Assembly (NCBI RefSeq): GCF_036492425.1
Contig: NZ_AP025292.1
Coordinates: forward strand, 1,550,001-1,614,000
DNA: 64,000 nt
Direction: 5' to 3'
From: Persicobacter psychrovividus
GTDB taxonomy: Bacteria > Bacteroidota > Bacteroidia > Cytophagales > Cyclobacteriaceae
Part shown: positions 37,233-46,526 of the stretch, piece by piece
How the letters are laid out: each line of letters opens with the position of its first letter
How positions within the stretch are numbered: the first letter of the stretch is position 1
Made by a program: the position numbers and the translations under genes
Notes under the pieces: generated by a model
The model's input: the letters and a program-made list of their open reading frames with translations, nothing else
What the model was told of the DNA's origin: nothing
Database searches by the model: none

Positions 37233-38918
37233 TTAAGCCGTTACATTTTTTGAAAGCTCATATTCTTTGAGTTTTCGACGAAGAATTTTTCCCACATTTG
37301 ATTTTGGTAACTCCTCCAGGAATTCAATTTCTCTCGGGCGCTTATAGGCCGTCATTTCTGCCCTGCAATATTGAAGGATTTCCTCTTTGGTCAGACTCTG
37401 ATCCGCCTTAATAATAAATGCTTTCACGCATTCGTTAGATTTAGGATCAGGAATGCCAATAACCCCAGCCTCGGCCACTTTTGGGTGGGAGCAAACCACG
37501 CTTTCCACCTCGTTAGGGTAAACATTGAAGCCTGAAACATTGATCATCTCTTTTTTGCGATCCACAAGTTTGATGTACCCCTCGAGGGTCATGTAGCCGA
37601 TGTCGCCTGTTTTCAGCCATTGTCCGTCCATCACGAGCTCGGTTTCGTCATTGCGCTGCCAGTAGCCCGCCATGACCTGCGGCCCTCGAACATAAACCTC
37701 TCCATGCTCCGCAAAATCCTGATCCGTGCCGTCGTCAGCAACAATCCGAATTTCGGTGCTTGGCAAAGGCATGCCAATGGTGCCAATTTTTTCTGTGCCA
37801 TCAATGGGGTTACAGGCTACCACAGGAGAGGCTTCCGTAAGGCCATAACCTTCCGCAAGGGGTTTTCCTGTTACTTGCTTCCATTTTTCAGCCACATGAT
37901 CCTGCACCGCCATTCCACCGCCGATACCGACCTTGAAATTGTCGAAATTCAGTTTGAGGAAATCCTCTTGCATCAGTAGGGCATTAAAGAGCGTATTGAC
38001 GCCGGTGAATACGGAGAACTGATGCTTTTTAAGTTCCTTGATAAAAGCGGGTAAATCCCTCGGATTGGTAATCAGGATGTTTTTTCCACCAGTTTTGAAG
38101 AACAGCCAGCAGTTGACCGTCATGGCAAAAATATGATACAAAGGAAGGGCAGTAATCACCACTTCTTTACCTTCTTCGAGGCCGCTCATCATCCATGCGC
38201 CATTTTGCTCCATATTGGCGATGATATTCCGGTGAGTCAATTTCGCGCCTTTGGAGATGCCTGTCGTACCGCCAGTATATTGCAGAAAACCAATATCCTC
38301 AGGCTGCACATCTACCTTTTGAAGTTGGAGTGCCTTTCCTTCTTTCAGGGCTTCCTTGAATTTAATATGGCCCGAAAGGGTGTAATCAGGAACCATTTTT
38401 TTGAGGTGTTTCACCACCAGATTGACTAACGACCCTTTGAGTGTCCCGAGCATATCACCGAGCTGTGTAACGATCACATGCTGAATGGCGGTCTCTTTAA
38501 TGATGGCTTCAAGGTTGGCCGCGAAATTGGCAACGATGACAATCGCTTTTACGCCTGCATCATTAAATTGATGTGCCATCTCCCGGGTGGTATATAAAGG
38601 ATTGGTGTTCACCACAATCAGCCCAGCTTTCAGTGCGCCAAACATGACAATCGGGTATTGCAAAAGGTTGGGCATCTGAATTGCAATGCGGTCTCCTTTT
38701 TTCAATCCAAGGGGCCCCTGAAGGTAGGCGGCAAAATCATTACTGAGGGTATCGACCTGTTTATAGGTAAGGCTTGCGCCCATATTCTCGAAAGCCACCT
38801 GATGGTCAAATTTCTTCACCGCCACTTCGATCAGCTCTACAAGTGAAGTATATATATTGGGGTCAATATTTTCGGGGACGTTATGAGGGTAGTTTTTTAG
38901 CCAAGGTTTGTGGTTCAT
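37233..38918 (-). CDS. fadD: Long-chain-fatty-acid--CoA ligase
   Basis: This ANL-superfamily enzyme activates fatty acids to acyl-CoA through an acyl-adenylate. At 561 residues it has FadD length. Seen: AMP-binding P-loop YTGGTTGISKGA, the VFTGVNTLFNALL segment, EGYGLTEASPVV (ATP/AMP motif), GQWLKTGDIGYM, the hinge VDRKKEMINVSGFNVYPNEVE (fatty-acid signature), and the catalytic Lys in PKSNVGKILRRKL. It probably acts at the inner membrane. It stands alone, with a 433-bp AT-rich region upstream shared with the divergent Lrp/AsnC regulator gene. That makes local control by that regulator conceivable. Confidence 0.94.
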   Translation of the reverse strand: MNHKPWLKNYPHNVPENIDPNIYTSLVELIEVAVKKFDHQVAFENMGASLTYKQVDTLSNDFAAYLQGPLGLKKGDRIAIQMPNLLQYPIVMFGALKAGLIVVNTNPLYTTREMAHQFNDAGVKAIVIVANFAANLEAIIKETAIQHVIVTQLGDMLGTLKGSLVNLVVKHLKKMVPDYTLSGHIKFKEALKEGKALQLQKVDVQPEDIGFLQYTGGTTGISKGAKLTHRNIIANMEQNGAWMMSGLEEGKEVVITALPLYHIFAMTVNCWLFFKTGGKNILITNPRDLPAFIKELKKHQFSVFTGVNTLFNALLMQEDFLKLNFDNFKVGIGGGMAVQDHVAEKWKQVTGKPLAEGYGLTEASPVVACNPIDGTEKIGTIGMPLPSTEIRIVADDGTDQDFAEHGEVYVRGPQVMAGYWQRNDETELVMDGQWLKTGDIGYMTLEGYIKLVDRKKEMINVSGFNVYPNEVESVVCSHPKVAEAGVIGIPDPKSNECVKAFIIKADQSLTKEEILQYCRAEMTAYKRPREIEFLEELPKSNVGKILRRKLKEYELSKNVTA

Positions 38919-39351
38919 AAAATTGATTTTAAATAGTGTCTTAGAAAAATGGTGTTCATAGTGGTTATTTTCTAATTTAAAATACTCATTATTTTTTAAA
39001 TGGGAATAAGAAAATCGTAAAAAAATAGGGATTTTAGAAAAAAATTTTAAAATTTACGATCATAAACTAATGAGCTTTTGGATTTCTTTGATTTTTTAAC
39101 ACAATGAAGTCACCTGACAGCGCCCAGTTTTTAAGTGGAAAGTACTGATTTTCTGTTTTTTGATTTAGCGCAATGAGCATTACGCTTATTTTATTGTGAA
39201 TTGATAATAGTGTTTCTTGCTGTCGTATTATCCACCTAAATAGATGGTGGAGGCAAAGATAATTATGTTATTTTTAAAAAAATGCATTGAAAGATAATTT
39301 TTTCGTTAGCTTGAACTTGAATAATTCGGAAATTGATAATATTTTTGCGGC
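38919..39351. other. Divergent AT-rich control region between fadD and the Lrp-type gene
   Basis: These 433 bp are non-coding and very AT-rich, with long A and T runs. The Lrp-gene promoter (39317-39347) is the only element I can support. No clear operator dyad was found. Confidence 0.5.
39317..39347 (+). promoter_or_regulatory. Promoter of the Lrp/AsnC gene, implying a nearly leaderless mRNA
   Basis: TTG (39317-39319), a 20-nt spacer and TATTTTTG (39340-39347) match the Bacteroidota -33/-7 pattern. The -7 element ends 4 nt before the ATG at 39352, so transcription would start at or within the first codons. Confidence 0.5.
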
Positions 39352-39822
39352 ATGATGAATAAAAATTATGAAATCGATAATGTAGATATGAAGATCCTTT
39401 CTCTGCTGACAGAGGATGCGAAGATGCCATATACCGAAGTGGCTAAGCGCGTTTTCGTTTCAGGAGGGACAGTACACGTTCGTATGAGAAAATTGGAGGA
39501 AATGGGCATTGTAAGGGGAACGACCCTGGATATGGACTACTCCAAGATGGGTTATGACATCACTGCATTTTTGGGTATCTATTTGGAAAAGTCGTCTCTT
39601 TATGATTCAGTGATTGAGCGCCTGGTTCAAATCTCTGAGATCGTTACCATCCACTACACTACAGGAAATTACAATATCTTCGTGAAGATGCATTGTCGTG
39701 ATACCATGCACCTGAAAAATACTTTGCATGATAAAATTCAGCAAATCGAAGGTATCGAACGTACTGAAACGATCATCTCTTTGGAGGAAAGTATGAATAG
39801 ACACATCAAGTTTGGTGAATAA
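39352..39822 (+). CDS. Lrp/AsnC family transcriptional regulator
   Basis: The 156 residues comprise an N-terminal winged helix-turn-helix (about 8-60, DMKILSLLTEDAKMPYTEVAKRVFVSGGTVHVRMRKLEEMGIV-type pattern) and a C-terminal RAM/AsnC effector domain (about 70-150, IHYTTGNYNIFVKMHCRDT). Such proteins form octamers and sense amino acids or other small molecules. Two consecutive ATGs at 39352 and 39355 are possible starts. The predicted promoter abuts the start codon. Neighbours are the divergent acyl-CoA ligase and, downstream after a terminator, the suf genes. Target genes are unknown. Confidence 0.92.
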   Translation: MMNKNYEIDNVDMKILSLLTEDAKMPYTEVAKRVFVSGGTVHVRMRKLEEMGIVRGTTLDMDYSKMGYDITAFLGIYLEKSSLYDSVIERLVQISEIVTIHYTTGNYNIFVKMHCRDTMHLKNTLHDKIQQIEGIERTETIISLEESMNRHIKFGE

Positions 39823-39863
39823 GATATAGAAAGTTGATATAGACATATCACAAATAACAATTG

Positions 39864-39899
39864 AATAAGCCCACTTTTAAGCAGTGGGCTTATTTTTTT
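39864..39899 (+). terminator. Terminator after the Lrp/AsnC gene
   Basis: AATAAGCCCACT/AGTGGGCTTATT with a short loop is followed by a T run, about 40 nt past the stop codon. It isolates the regulator from the suf operon. Confidence 0.85.
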
Positions 39900-39975
39900 G
39901 TCTAAAATATGCGCTTATCTTTGAATTCAAACCCGACTTATTGGCTACAGGTAACATTTAAGTTAATCTTTTTAT

Positions 39976-39983
39976 TACCTTTG
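39976..39983 (+). promoter_or_regulatory. Candidate -7 element of the suf operon
   Basis: TACCTTTG matches TAnnTTTG exactly and would give a leader of about 28 nt to sufB. A convincing -33 motif is not seen at the usual spacing. The same octamer appears upstream of pyrG. Confidence 0.4.
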
Positions 39984-40017
39984 TAGTACAGTATTTATAA
40001 ACAGTCTAAATAACGAC

Positions 40018-41469
40018 ATGAGTAAAGACGATCAAATTCTTGAGGAATTTACCCAGTCGGAATATAAGCATGGATTTGTAACCAACATTGAGCAGGAGTT
40101 CGCTCCTAAAGGACTTAATGAGGATACAGTCCGTTTTATTTCCGCTAAGAAGCAGGAGCCAGCTTGGTTGCTTGAATGGCGACTGAAAGCTTTCCGTCAT
40201 TGGGAAACCCTCACTGAACCCGAATGGCCTAACGTAGAATACCCTAAACCTGATTTCCAAGACCTCCACTATTATGCTGCTCCTAAGAAGAAGCCTAAAC
40301 TGGACAGCCTGGATCAGGTAGACCCTGAATTGCTGGACACCTTCAAGCGCCTTGGAATTTCGCTGGAAGAACAAAAGCGTATTTCTGGGGTAGAGGTAGC
40401 CGTTGATGCGGTCCTGGATTCAGTATCCGTAGCCACCACTTTCCGTGAAACACTGGCCGAGAAAGGCATTATCTTTTGCTCCTTCAGCGAGGCGGTAAAA
40501 GAGCATCCTGAATTGGTGAAGAAATATTTGGGAGCTGTTGTTCCTTATAATGATAACTTTTATGCAGCGCTGAATTCAGCGGTGTTTTCTGATGGTTCTT
40601 TCGCTTACATCCCTAAAGGGGTGCATTGCCCTATGGAGCTATCCACTTATTTCCGTATCAATGCGGCCAATACTGGGCAATTTGAGCGGACTTTGATTGT
40701 GGCAGAAGAGGGCTCGAAGGTCTCCTATCTTGAAGGTTGTACGGCTCCTCAGCGCGATGAAAATCAGCTGCACGCTGCCGTGGTGGAAATCCTTGTGGAA
40801 AAAGAGGCAGATGTGAAATACTCTACGGTTCAGAACTGGTACCCTGGCGATGCCGAAGGCAAAGGCGGGATCTACAACTTTGTAACCAAAAGAGGAATCT
40901 GTAATGGCGCCCACGCCAAACTCAGCTGGACACAGGTGGAAACGGGATCAGCGGTAACCTGGAAATACCCTTCATGTATTTTGAAAGGCGATTATTCCGT
41001 AGGGGAGTTCTATTCTGTAGCTGTAACCAACAACATGCAGCAAGCCGACACCGGAACGAAAATGGTGCACATTGGTAAAAACACCAAGTCGCGCATTGTA
41101 TCCAAAGGGGTGTCTGCAGGTAAGTCACAGAACTCTTACCGCGGTTTGGTGAAGGTGCTTAAAAGAGCAGAAAATGCGCGGAACTTTTCGCAGTGTGATT
41201 CCCTGCTGATGGGTGATAAATGTGGTGCCCACACCTTCCCATACATCGAAATTGATAACAAATCTGCGCAGGTGGAACATGAGGCGACCACCTCAAAAAT
41301 TGGTGAAGACCAGTTGTTCTACTGTAATCAGCGTGGTATTGATACCGAAGCAGCAGTGGCATTGATTGTCAACGGTTACTGTAAAGAGGTGTTGAATCAG
41401 CTTCCGATGGAATTCGCCGTAGAGGCACAGAAATTATTGGCACTGACCCTCGAGGGAAGTGTAGGATAA
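40018..41469 (+). CDS. sufB: Fe-S cluster assembly scaffold SufB
   Basis: SufB, with SufC and SufD, forms the SufBC2D scaffold on which Fe-S clusters are built. The protein has 483 residues. Typical features are [30 protein letters not shown] near the start, [23 protein letters not shown] and [25 protein letters not shown]. The C-terminal beta-helix core has [34 protein letters not shown], whose Cys and Glu residues are the cluster-building site. It is the first gene of the suf cluster, and sufC follows after 57 nt. Confidence 0.97.
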   Translation: MSKDDQILEEFTQSEYKHGFVTNIEQEFAPKGLNEDTVRFISAKKQEPAWLLEWRLKAFRHWETLTEPEWPNVEYPKPDFQDLHYYAAPKKKPKLDSLDQVDPELLDTFKRLGISLEEQKRISGVEVAVDAVLDSVSVATTFRETLAEKGIIFCSFSEAVKEHPELVKKYLGAVVPYNDNFYAALNSAVFSDGSFAYIPKGVHCPMELSTYFRINAANTGQFERTLIVAEEGSKVSYLEGCTAPQRDENQLHAAVVEILVEKEADVKYSTVQNWYPGDAEGKGGIYNFVTKRGICNGAHAKLSWTQVETGSAVTWKYPSCILKGDYSVGEFYSVAVTNNMQQADTGTKMVHIGKNTKSRIVSKGVSAGKSQNSYRGLVKVLKRAENARNFSQCDSLLMGDKCGAHTFPYIEIDNKSAQVEHEATTSKIGEDQLFYCNQRGIDTEAAVALIVNGYCKEVLNQLPMEFAVEAQKLLALTLEGSVG

Positions 41470-41526
41470 TTCAGGGCAAAAGCCCACAACAATTTTTCAA
41501 TTAGCAATTACATAAATATCAGATAA

Positions 41527-42288
41527 ATGTTAAGCATTAAGGATCTGAAGGCAAATATAGGTGAAAAAGAAATTCTGAAAGGAATCAACCTTGAAGTAAA
41601 GCCTGGTGAAGTTCACGCAATTATGGGACCTAACGGTTCTGGAAAATCTACATTGGCCTCTGTATTGGCTGGCCGTGAGGAGTATGAGGTTGTTGGTGGC
41701 GAGGTAGACTTTGGCGGTAAAGACCTTTTGGAGTTCTCTCCAGAAGATCGCGCTCGTGAAGGGCTGTTCCTGGCATTCCAATACCCAGTGGAAATTCCAG
41801 GTGTAAGTACTGTAAACTTCATGAAAACCGCTTTAAATCAAGTAAGGGAATACCGTGGCGAGAAAGCATTGACGGCCGTGGAGTTCCTGAAAGTGATGAA
41901 GCAAAAAATGGAGTTCGTAGAGATCTCTCAGTCATTGTTGAACCGTTCATTGAATGAAGGTTTCTCGGGTGGAGAGAAGAAGCGTAACGAAATTTTCCAG
42001 ATGGCCATGCTGGAACCGAAGTTGGCGATTCTGGATGAAACAGATTCAGGTTTGGATATTGATGCCCTGCGCATTGTAGCCAATGGTGTGAACAAGTTGA
42101 AAAATAAGGACAATGCCACCATCGTGGTAACACACTACCAGCGTTTGTTGGATTACATTGTGCCAGATTATGTACACGTATTGTACAATGGCCGTATCGT
42201 AAAATCAGGCACCAAGGAATTGGCTATGGAGCTTGAGGAAAAAGGATACGACTGGATTAAAGCTGAAGCGGATAGTCAATTCGCTTAA
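41527..42288 (+). CDS. sufC: Fe-S cluster assembly ATPase SufC
   Basis: This ABC-type cytoplasmic ATPase drives conformational change of the SufBC2D complex. The 253 residues contain Walker A GPNGSGKST (about 34-42), a Q-loop in LAFQYPVEIPGVS, the ABC signature as LNEGFSGGEKKRNEI, Walker B LAILDETDSGLDID and the H-loop VVTHYQRLLDYI. The DSGLD form of Walker B is typical of SufC. It is located between sufB and sufD. Confidence 0.97.
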   Translation: MLSIKDLKANIGEKEILKGINLEVKPGEVHAIMGPNGSGKSTLASVLAGREEYEVVGGEVDFGGKDLLEFSPEDRAREGLFLAFQYPVEIPGVSTVNFMKTALNQVREYRGEKALTAVEFLKVMKQKMEFVEISQSLLNRSLNEGFSGGEKKRNEIFQMAMLEPKLAILDETDSGLDIDALRIVANGVNKLKNKDNATIVVTHYQRLLDYIVPDYVHVLYNGRIVKSGTKELAMELEEKGYDWIKAEADSQFA

Positions 42289-42315
42289 TTGTTCCACCTA
42301 TAAACCTTTTTTGGT

Positions 42316-43617
42316 ATGTCAACAACTGTATCCGAAAACGGATCATTGGGCCAGATAGCAGTGGTTCATTCGCAAGCAGCTGAAACCATCCCCGCGGCAC
42401 TTCAGGCACAGGCTCAACAGGCCTGGGAGAAGTTCACCGCTACGGGCTTTCCGCATGCAAAAGCAGAAGAATATAAATATACACCGATCACCAAACAGCT
42501 TGATCGCCACTTTGACCTTTCAGCCTTGGCACCTCAGGGTGTTGTCTCTGAAGCCGAAGTGAAATCATTGGTGTTTCAGTCCGTGGAGGCAGATCTTTTT
42601 GTGTTGGTCAATGGCCGATTCAACGAGGCGCTTTCAAATTATGAAGGCAAAGGCTATGATGTCTGTACTTTGGCGGAAGCTGATGAGGAATTGGTGCAAG
42701 AAGTTATTGCCAAGCACAAGCCTCAGGATGATCCTTTTATCCATCTGAACAATGCCATGGCAAGTGAAGGGCTTTTCATTCACGTTCCAAAAAATACGCA
42801 GCTGCAAAAGCCGATCATTATTTTGAACGTGACGGATTCCCGCCACGGACAGGTCGTGAGCCATGCCCGCAATATTATTATTGCTGAGCAGGGTGCTGAA
42901 GCAGTCATTATTGAGCAGTATAAATCTTTGGGAGCGGTAAAATCGCTGACCAATAATGTGACAGAGCTTTTTGCGGAAGCAAATGCACACCTGAGCTTTT
43001 ATAAATTTCAGCAGGAAAACGATTCGGCTTTCCATTTGGGGAATATCCTGGTCTATCAAACCAAAGATTCTGAGGTAACCACTTTCACCATGACGCTTGA
43101 GGGTGCCATGATCCGAAATAACCTCACTTTCTTACTTGATGGCGAGAACATTACTTCCAATATGTATGGTTTGTCTTTTCTGAAAGGTAAATCGCATGTC
43201 GATCACCATACGGTAGTCGATCATACACACCCTCATTGTGATTCCAATGAGTTATACAAAGGGGTGTTTGATGATAAATCGGCGGGTGTTTTTAATGGAA
43301 AGATTTTTGTCCGCGAAGGTGCACAGAAAACAAATGCGTTTCAGTCCAATAAAAACATTTTATTGTCTGACGATGCTTCCATTGATACCAAACCACAGCT
43401 GGAAATTTGGGCCGATGATGTAAAATGTTCTCATGGTTGTACAAACGGGCAACTGGATCCTGAGCAATTGTTTTACCTCAGAGCACGTGGGGTTGATAAG
43501 CGAACTGCACAGGGAATGTTGCTTTATGGTTTCGCTGCCGACGTTTTAGAAAATATTAAATTGGAATCTTTGCGAGAAGAGTTGGCGGACTTGATCCACG
43601 ATCGAGCAGGATTCTGA
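42316..43617 (+). CDS. sufD: Fe-S cluster assembly protein SufD
   Basis: SufD is the SufB-related partner in the SufBC2D scaffold and is needed for iron acquisition. The 433 residues have a helical N-terminus (AWEKFTATGFPHAKAEEYKYTPI) and the beta-helix core ending with KPQLEIWADDVKCSHGCTNGQLDPEQLFYLRARGVDK, the SufD C-terminal signature. The conserved His in SHGCT is present. It is followed by an intrinsic terminator rather than directly by sufS. Confidence 0.96.
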   Translation: MSTTVSENGSLGQIAVVHSQAAETIPAALQAQAQQAWEKFTATGFPHAKAEEYKYTPITKQLDRHFDLSALAPQGVVSEAEVKSLVFQSVEADLFVLVNGRFNEALSNYEGKGYDVCTLAEADEELVQEVIAKHKPQDDPFIHLNNAMASEGLFIHVPKNTQLQKPIIILNVTDSRHGQVVSHARNIIIAEQGAEAVIIEQYKSLGAVKSLTNNVTELFAEANAHLSFYKFQQENDSAFHLGNILVYQTKDSEVTTFTMTLEGAMIRNNLTFLLDGENITSNMYGLSFLKGKSHVDHHTVVDHTHPHCDSNELYKGVFDDKSAGVFNGKIFVREGAQKTNAFQSNKNILLSDDASIDTKPQLEIWADDVKCSHGCTNGQLDPEQLFYLRARGVDKRTAQGMLLYGFAADVLENIKLESLREELADLIHDRAGF

Positions 43618-43647
43618 TCTGATCAGGTAGTATTCTGATTTTAAAAA

Positions 43648-43697
43648 AATCGATCAACTCATTATTCCAATTGTATATGAGTGATCGATTTTTTTTA
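43648..43697 (+). terminator. Terminator inside the suf cluster, between sufD and sufS
   Basis: AAATCGATCA(A)CTCAT at 43648-43663 pairs with ATGAGTGATCGATTT at 43678-43692, with one bulged A. It is followed by a run of eight T. It splits sufBCD from sufS-sufE-DUF59. Confidence 0.8.
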
Positions 43698-43860
43698 TGC
43701 ACATTTTAATCTCCAAATATGAAATCGAAGTATAGATTTTGCGCAATACTTCGTAAATTAGAAGGATTTTAAATAGCAATAGAGGTAGTTCTTATAATTC
43801 TTTGAATTACACAATTTGTATTAACTTAGAAGGAATCCTCCTGCAACTTAACATAAAATA

Positions 43861-45096
43861 ATGAACATGATGTCCACAAGTTTAGACATAGAACGCATCC
43901 GTGAACAGTTTCCGATTTTGCATCAGGAGGTCAATGGTAAGCCTTTGGTTTATTTTGATAACGCTGCCACGACGCAAAAACCGACAGTGGTCATCAGCGC
44001 TTTGGAAAACTACTACAAAGGCATCAATTCAAATATTCACCGCGGCGCACATGCCCTGGCAGATCAGGCAACTACGGCCTTTGAGGCCACTCGCCTGAGT
44101 ATTAAGGATTTTATCAATGCCAAGGAAGTGGAAGAGGTGATTTTTACCAAAGGAACCACTGATGGCATTAACCTGATTGCGGCAACTTTCGGCCGTGCAT
44201 TCATTGGTGAAGGAGATGAAATTGTGGTTTCGACCATGGAACATCACTCCAATATTGTTCCCTGGCAAATGCTCTGCGAGGAGAAAGGAGCCCAGCTGAA
44301 AGTAATCCCTTTGAATGCAAAAGGGGAATTGTTGATGGAGGAATACGAAGCTTTGCTTTCTGAAAAAACCAAACTTGTTGCCGTGGTGCATGCCTCAAAT
44401 GCATTGGGGACTGTCAATCCTATTTCAGAGATTATCAGTAATGCCCATGCGGTAGGCGCCAAAGTGTTGGTCGATGGAGCGCAATCTTGTTCGCACCTGG
44501 ATATCGACGTTCAGGCTTTGGATGTTGATTTTTTTGTCAGCTCGGCACATAAAATTTATGGCCCTACGGGAATGGGTTTTCTTTATGGGAAACGTCAGCT
44601 TCTGGAAGAAATGCCACCCTATCAGGGGGGAGGGGAGATGATTAAAACGGTCTCTTTTGAAGGGACGACCTATAATGAAATTCCATATAAATTTGAAGCT
44701 GGAACACCTAATATTGCCGATGTAATTGCCTTCAATGAAGCTATTCACTGGATTTCACAGGTCGGGAAAGAAGCGATCCGTGCCCATGAAAATGAACTCC
44801 TTGCTTATGCGCATGAGAAACTCTCGGCAATTGATGGCGTGATCTTTTACGGGGAGGCTGAAGACAAAGTCGCCGTTGTTTCCTTTGGAATTCAGGGCGT
44901 ACATCCTTTTGATATTGGAATGATGCTCGATGCCCGTGGAATTGCCGTAAGAACAGGCCACCACTGTACACAACCCCTGATGCAGTTTTTTGGTATTGAA
45001 GGCACCGTGAGGGCTTCGTTCTCAGTCTATAATACTAAAGAAGAGATTGATAAATTAGCCGAAGGTGTAGCGAAAATCGCTCGCATGATGGCCTAA
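43861..45096 (+). CDS. sufS: Cysteine desulfurase SufS
   Basis: SufS is a PLP enzyme that takes sulfur from cysteine and passes it to SufE for Fe-S cluster building. The 411 residues show the group II pattern: VYFDNAATTQKP near the start, SNIHRGAHALA, TKGTTDGINLIA, and the PLP-binding Lys in VSSAHKIYGPTGMGFLYG. The persulfide Cys is in RTGHHCTQPLMQFF. All active-site residues are present. It is preceded by a 243-bp gap holding a terminator, so it should have its own promoter. sufE follows after 35 nt. Confidence 0.96.
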   Translation: MNMMSTSLDIERIREQFPILHQEVNGKPLVYFDNAATTQKPTVVISALENYYKGINSNIHRGAHALADQATTAFEATRLSIKDFINAKEVEEVIFTKGTTDGINLIAATFGRAFIGEGDEIVVSTMEHHSNIVPWQMLCEEKGAQLKVIPLNAKGELLMEEYEALLSEKTKLVAVVHASNALGTVNPISEIISNAHAVGAKVLVDGAQSCSHLDIDVQALDVDFFVSSAHKIYGPTGMGFLYGKRQLLEEMPPYQGGGEMIKTVSFEGTTYNEIPYKFEAGTPNIADVIAFNEAIHWISQVGKEAIRAHENELLAYAHEKLSAIDGVIFYGEAEDKVAVVSFGIQGVHPFDIGMMLDARGIAVRTGHHCTQPLMQFFGIEGTVRASFSVYNTKEEIDKLAEGVAKIARMMA

Positions 45097-45131
45097 ATAT
45101 ACCTGATGTGTTGCATTGGGCAAGATGAAAA

Positions 45132-45572
45132 ATGATGAATACAATAAATCAAGTACAAGACGAAATCGTGGAGGAGTTTGCATTGTTTGCTGGCGACCGA
45201 GAAGCGATCACAGAATATATTTTCGAGATGGGACTTCAGCTGCCTGCTTTGCCAGAGGCTGACCGTGTCGATCAGAATGTTATTAAGGGCTGCCAGTCCA
45301 CTGTTTGGTTGATTGGAGATCTTAAAGAAGGTAAAGTGCATTTCGACGCCGATTCCAATACAGGAATTACTAAAGGGCTGATCAGTATGTTGTTGCGAGT
45401 TTACAACGAAAGGACTCCCGAGGAAATTTTGGCAGCAGATTTGTACTTTATAGATAAAATCGGAATGAGTGGCATCATCAGCTCACAGCGTTCCAATGGC
45501 TTAACGGCCATGATCAAACAAATCAAACTTTATGCTTTGGCTTTTCAGGCTAAAGCAAGAACAAACGCCTAA
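45132..45572 (+). CDS. sufE: Sulfur acceptor SufE
   Basis: SufE receives persulfide sulfur from SufS and delivers it to SufB. The 146 residues match SufE. The acceptor Cys54 lies in VIKGCQSTVWLIGDL, and the helices after it (GITKGLISMLLRVYNERTPEEIL, FIDKIGMSGIISSQRSNGLTAM) are typical. The gene sits in the normal place after sufS. Confidence 0.96.
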   Translation: MMNTINQVQDEIVEEFALFAGDREAITEYIFEMGLQLPALPEADRVDQNVIKGCQSTVWLIGDLKEGKVHFDADSNTGITKGLISMLLRVYNERTPEEILAADLYFIDKIGMSGIISSQRSNGLTAMIKQIKLYALAFQAKARTNA

Positions 45573-45590
45573 AAAACAATAATTGCTGTC

Positions 45591-45902
45591 ATGAGCGAAA
45601 TAAGTCTTAAAGATAAAATCGTGGAGGCAATCAAGACCGTTTACGATCCTGAAATTCCTGTCGATGTATATGAGTTGGGCCTGATTTATGAAATCGAGGT
45701 CTTTCCGGTATCCAATGTAAATATTACCATGACATTGACTTCCCCTTCATGCCCTGCGGCTGAACATATTCCTAATGAAATTAAGGAAAAAGTGCAGGCA
45801 GTGGAAGAAGTGAATGAGGTGAATGTAGAAATTACATGGGATCCACCATATTCGCAGGACATGATGTCTGAAGCTGCCAAACTGGAGCTTGGCTTTATGT
45901 AA
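45591..45902 (+). CDS. sufT: SufT-type DUF59/MIP18 iron-sulfur assembly protein
   Basis: This 103-residue stand-alone DUF59 domain has the pattern VYDPEIPVDVYELGLIYEIEV, then TLTSPSCPAAEHIPNEIKEKV and VEITWDPPYSQDMMSEAAKLELGF. The conserved Cys in SPSCPAAE is present. DUF59/SufT proteins help mature Fe-S proteins and often sit at the end of suf operons. It starts 18 nt after sufE, so it is part of that transcript. Confidence 0.9.
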   Translation: MSEISLKDKIVEAIKTVYDPEIPVDVYELGLIYEIEVFPVSNVNITMTLTSPSCPAAEHIPNEIKEKVQAVEEVNEVNVEITWDPPYSQDMMSEAAKLELGFM

Positions 45903-45979
45903 TGTATGTTGTGGGGCTTTATCGGGCCTTGCAATTGCCTAAAATCAATTCAACTACAAAATAGTAAATATACAACCCT

Positions 45980-46399
45980 ATGTACCCAGAAGAATTAGTA
46001 GCGCCAATGCGCCAGGAATTAACTGACGCAGGTTTCGAATCGCTGACTACCGCTGAAGCGGTAAATGCACATTTTCAGGATCACAAAGGCACAACCCTTG
46101 TTGTCGTGAATTCTGTTTGTGGCTGTGCAGCAGGAGCTGCTCGTCCAGGTGTTCGTTTTGCTTTGCAAAATGGTGCAAATAAGCCTGATAACTGTGTGAC
46201 TGTTTTTGCAGGTAACGACCGCGAAGCAACACAGGCTGCCCGTGATTTGATGATGCCTTATCCGCCATCATCTCCATGTATCGCTTTGTTCAAAGATGGC
46301 GAGTTGGTACAAATGGTAGAGCGTCACCACATTGAAGGACGTAACGCAGAAATGATCGGTGCTTTCTTGGTAAGCACTTTTGATGAGCACTGTGCATAA
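45980..46399 (+). CDS. BrxA/BrxB family bacilliredoxin
   Basis: This 139-residue thioredoxin-fold protein belongs to the YphP/YqiW family. The active site is Cys47-Gly-Cys49 in VVNSVCGCAAGAARP, where bacilliredoxins carry a CGC motif. YPPSSPCIALFKDG carries the cis-Pro region. In Firmicutes these proteins remove bacillithiol from oxidised proteins; Bacteroidota members exist and may do the same. Lying just downstream of the suf genes, it could protect thiols during cluster assembly. It has a 77-nt gap before it and a terminator after it. Confidence 0.88.
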   Translation: MYPEELVAPMRQELTDAGFESLTTAEAVNAHFQDHKGTTLVVVNSVCGCAAGAARPGVRFALQNGANKPDNCVTVFAGNDREATQAARDLMMPYPPSSPCIALFKDGELVQMVERHHIEGRNAEMIGAFLVSTFDEHCA

Positions 46400-46418
46400 T
46401 ATCCAATGCATTCAACGA

Positions 46419-46452
46419 AAAAAGCATGAACCAAAAGTTCATGCTTTTTTTA
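46419..46452 (+). terminator. Terminator after the bacilliredoxin gene
   Basis: GCATGAAC/GTTCATGC, extended by A/T pairs, with a 5-nt loop, is followed by a run of T. Confidence 0.85.
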
Positions 46453-46488
46453 TAGACTTTCATTGATATAACAATATTTATCCTCTCA

Positions 46489-46521
46489 TTTGGAAAATTG
46501 GAATAGAATTTGCTATATTTA
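46489..46521 (+). promoter_or_regulatory. Candidate promoter of a small non-coding transcript
   Basis: TTTG (46489-46492), a 21-nt spacer and TATATTTA (46514-46521, seven of eight matches to TAnnTTTG) lie between two terminators with no open reading frame following. Confidence 0.35.
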
Positions 46522-46526
46522 AGCAA

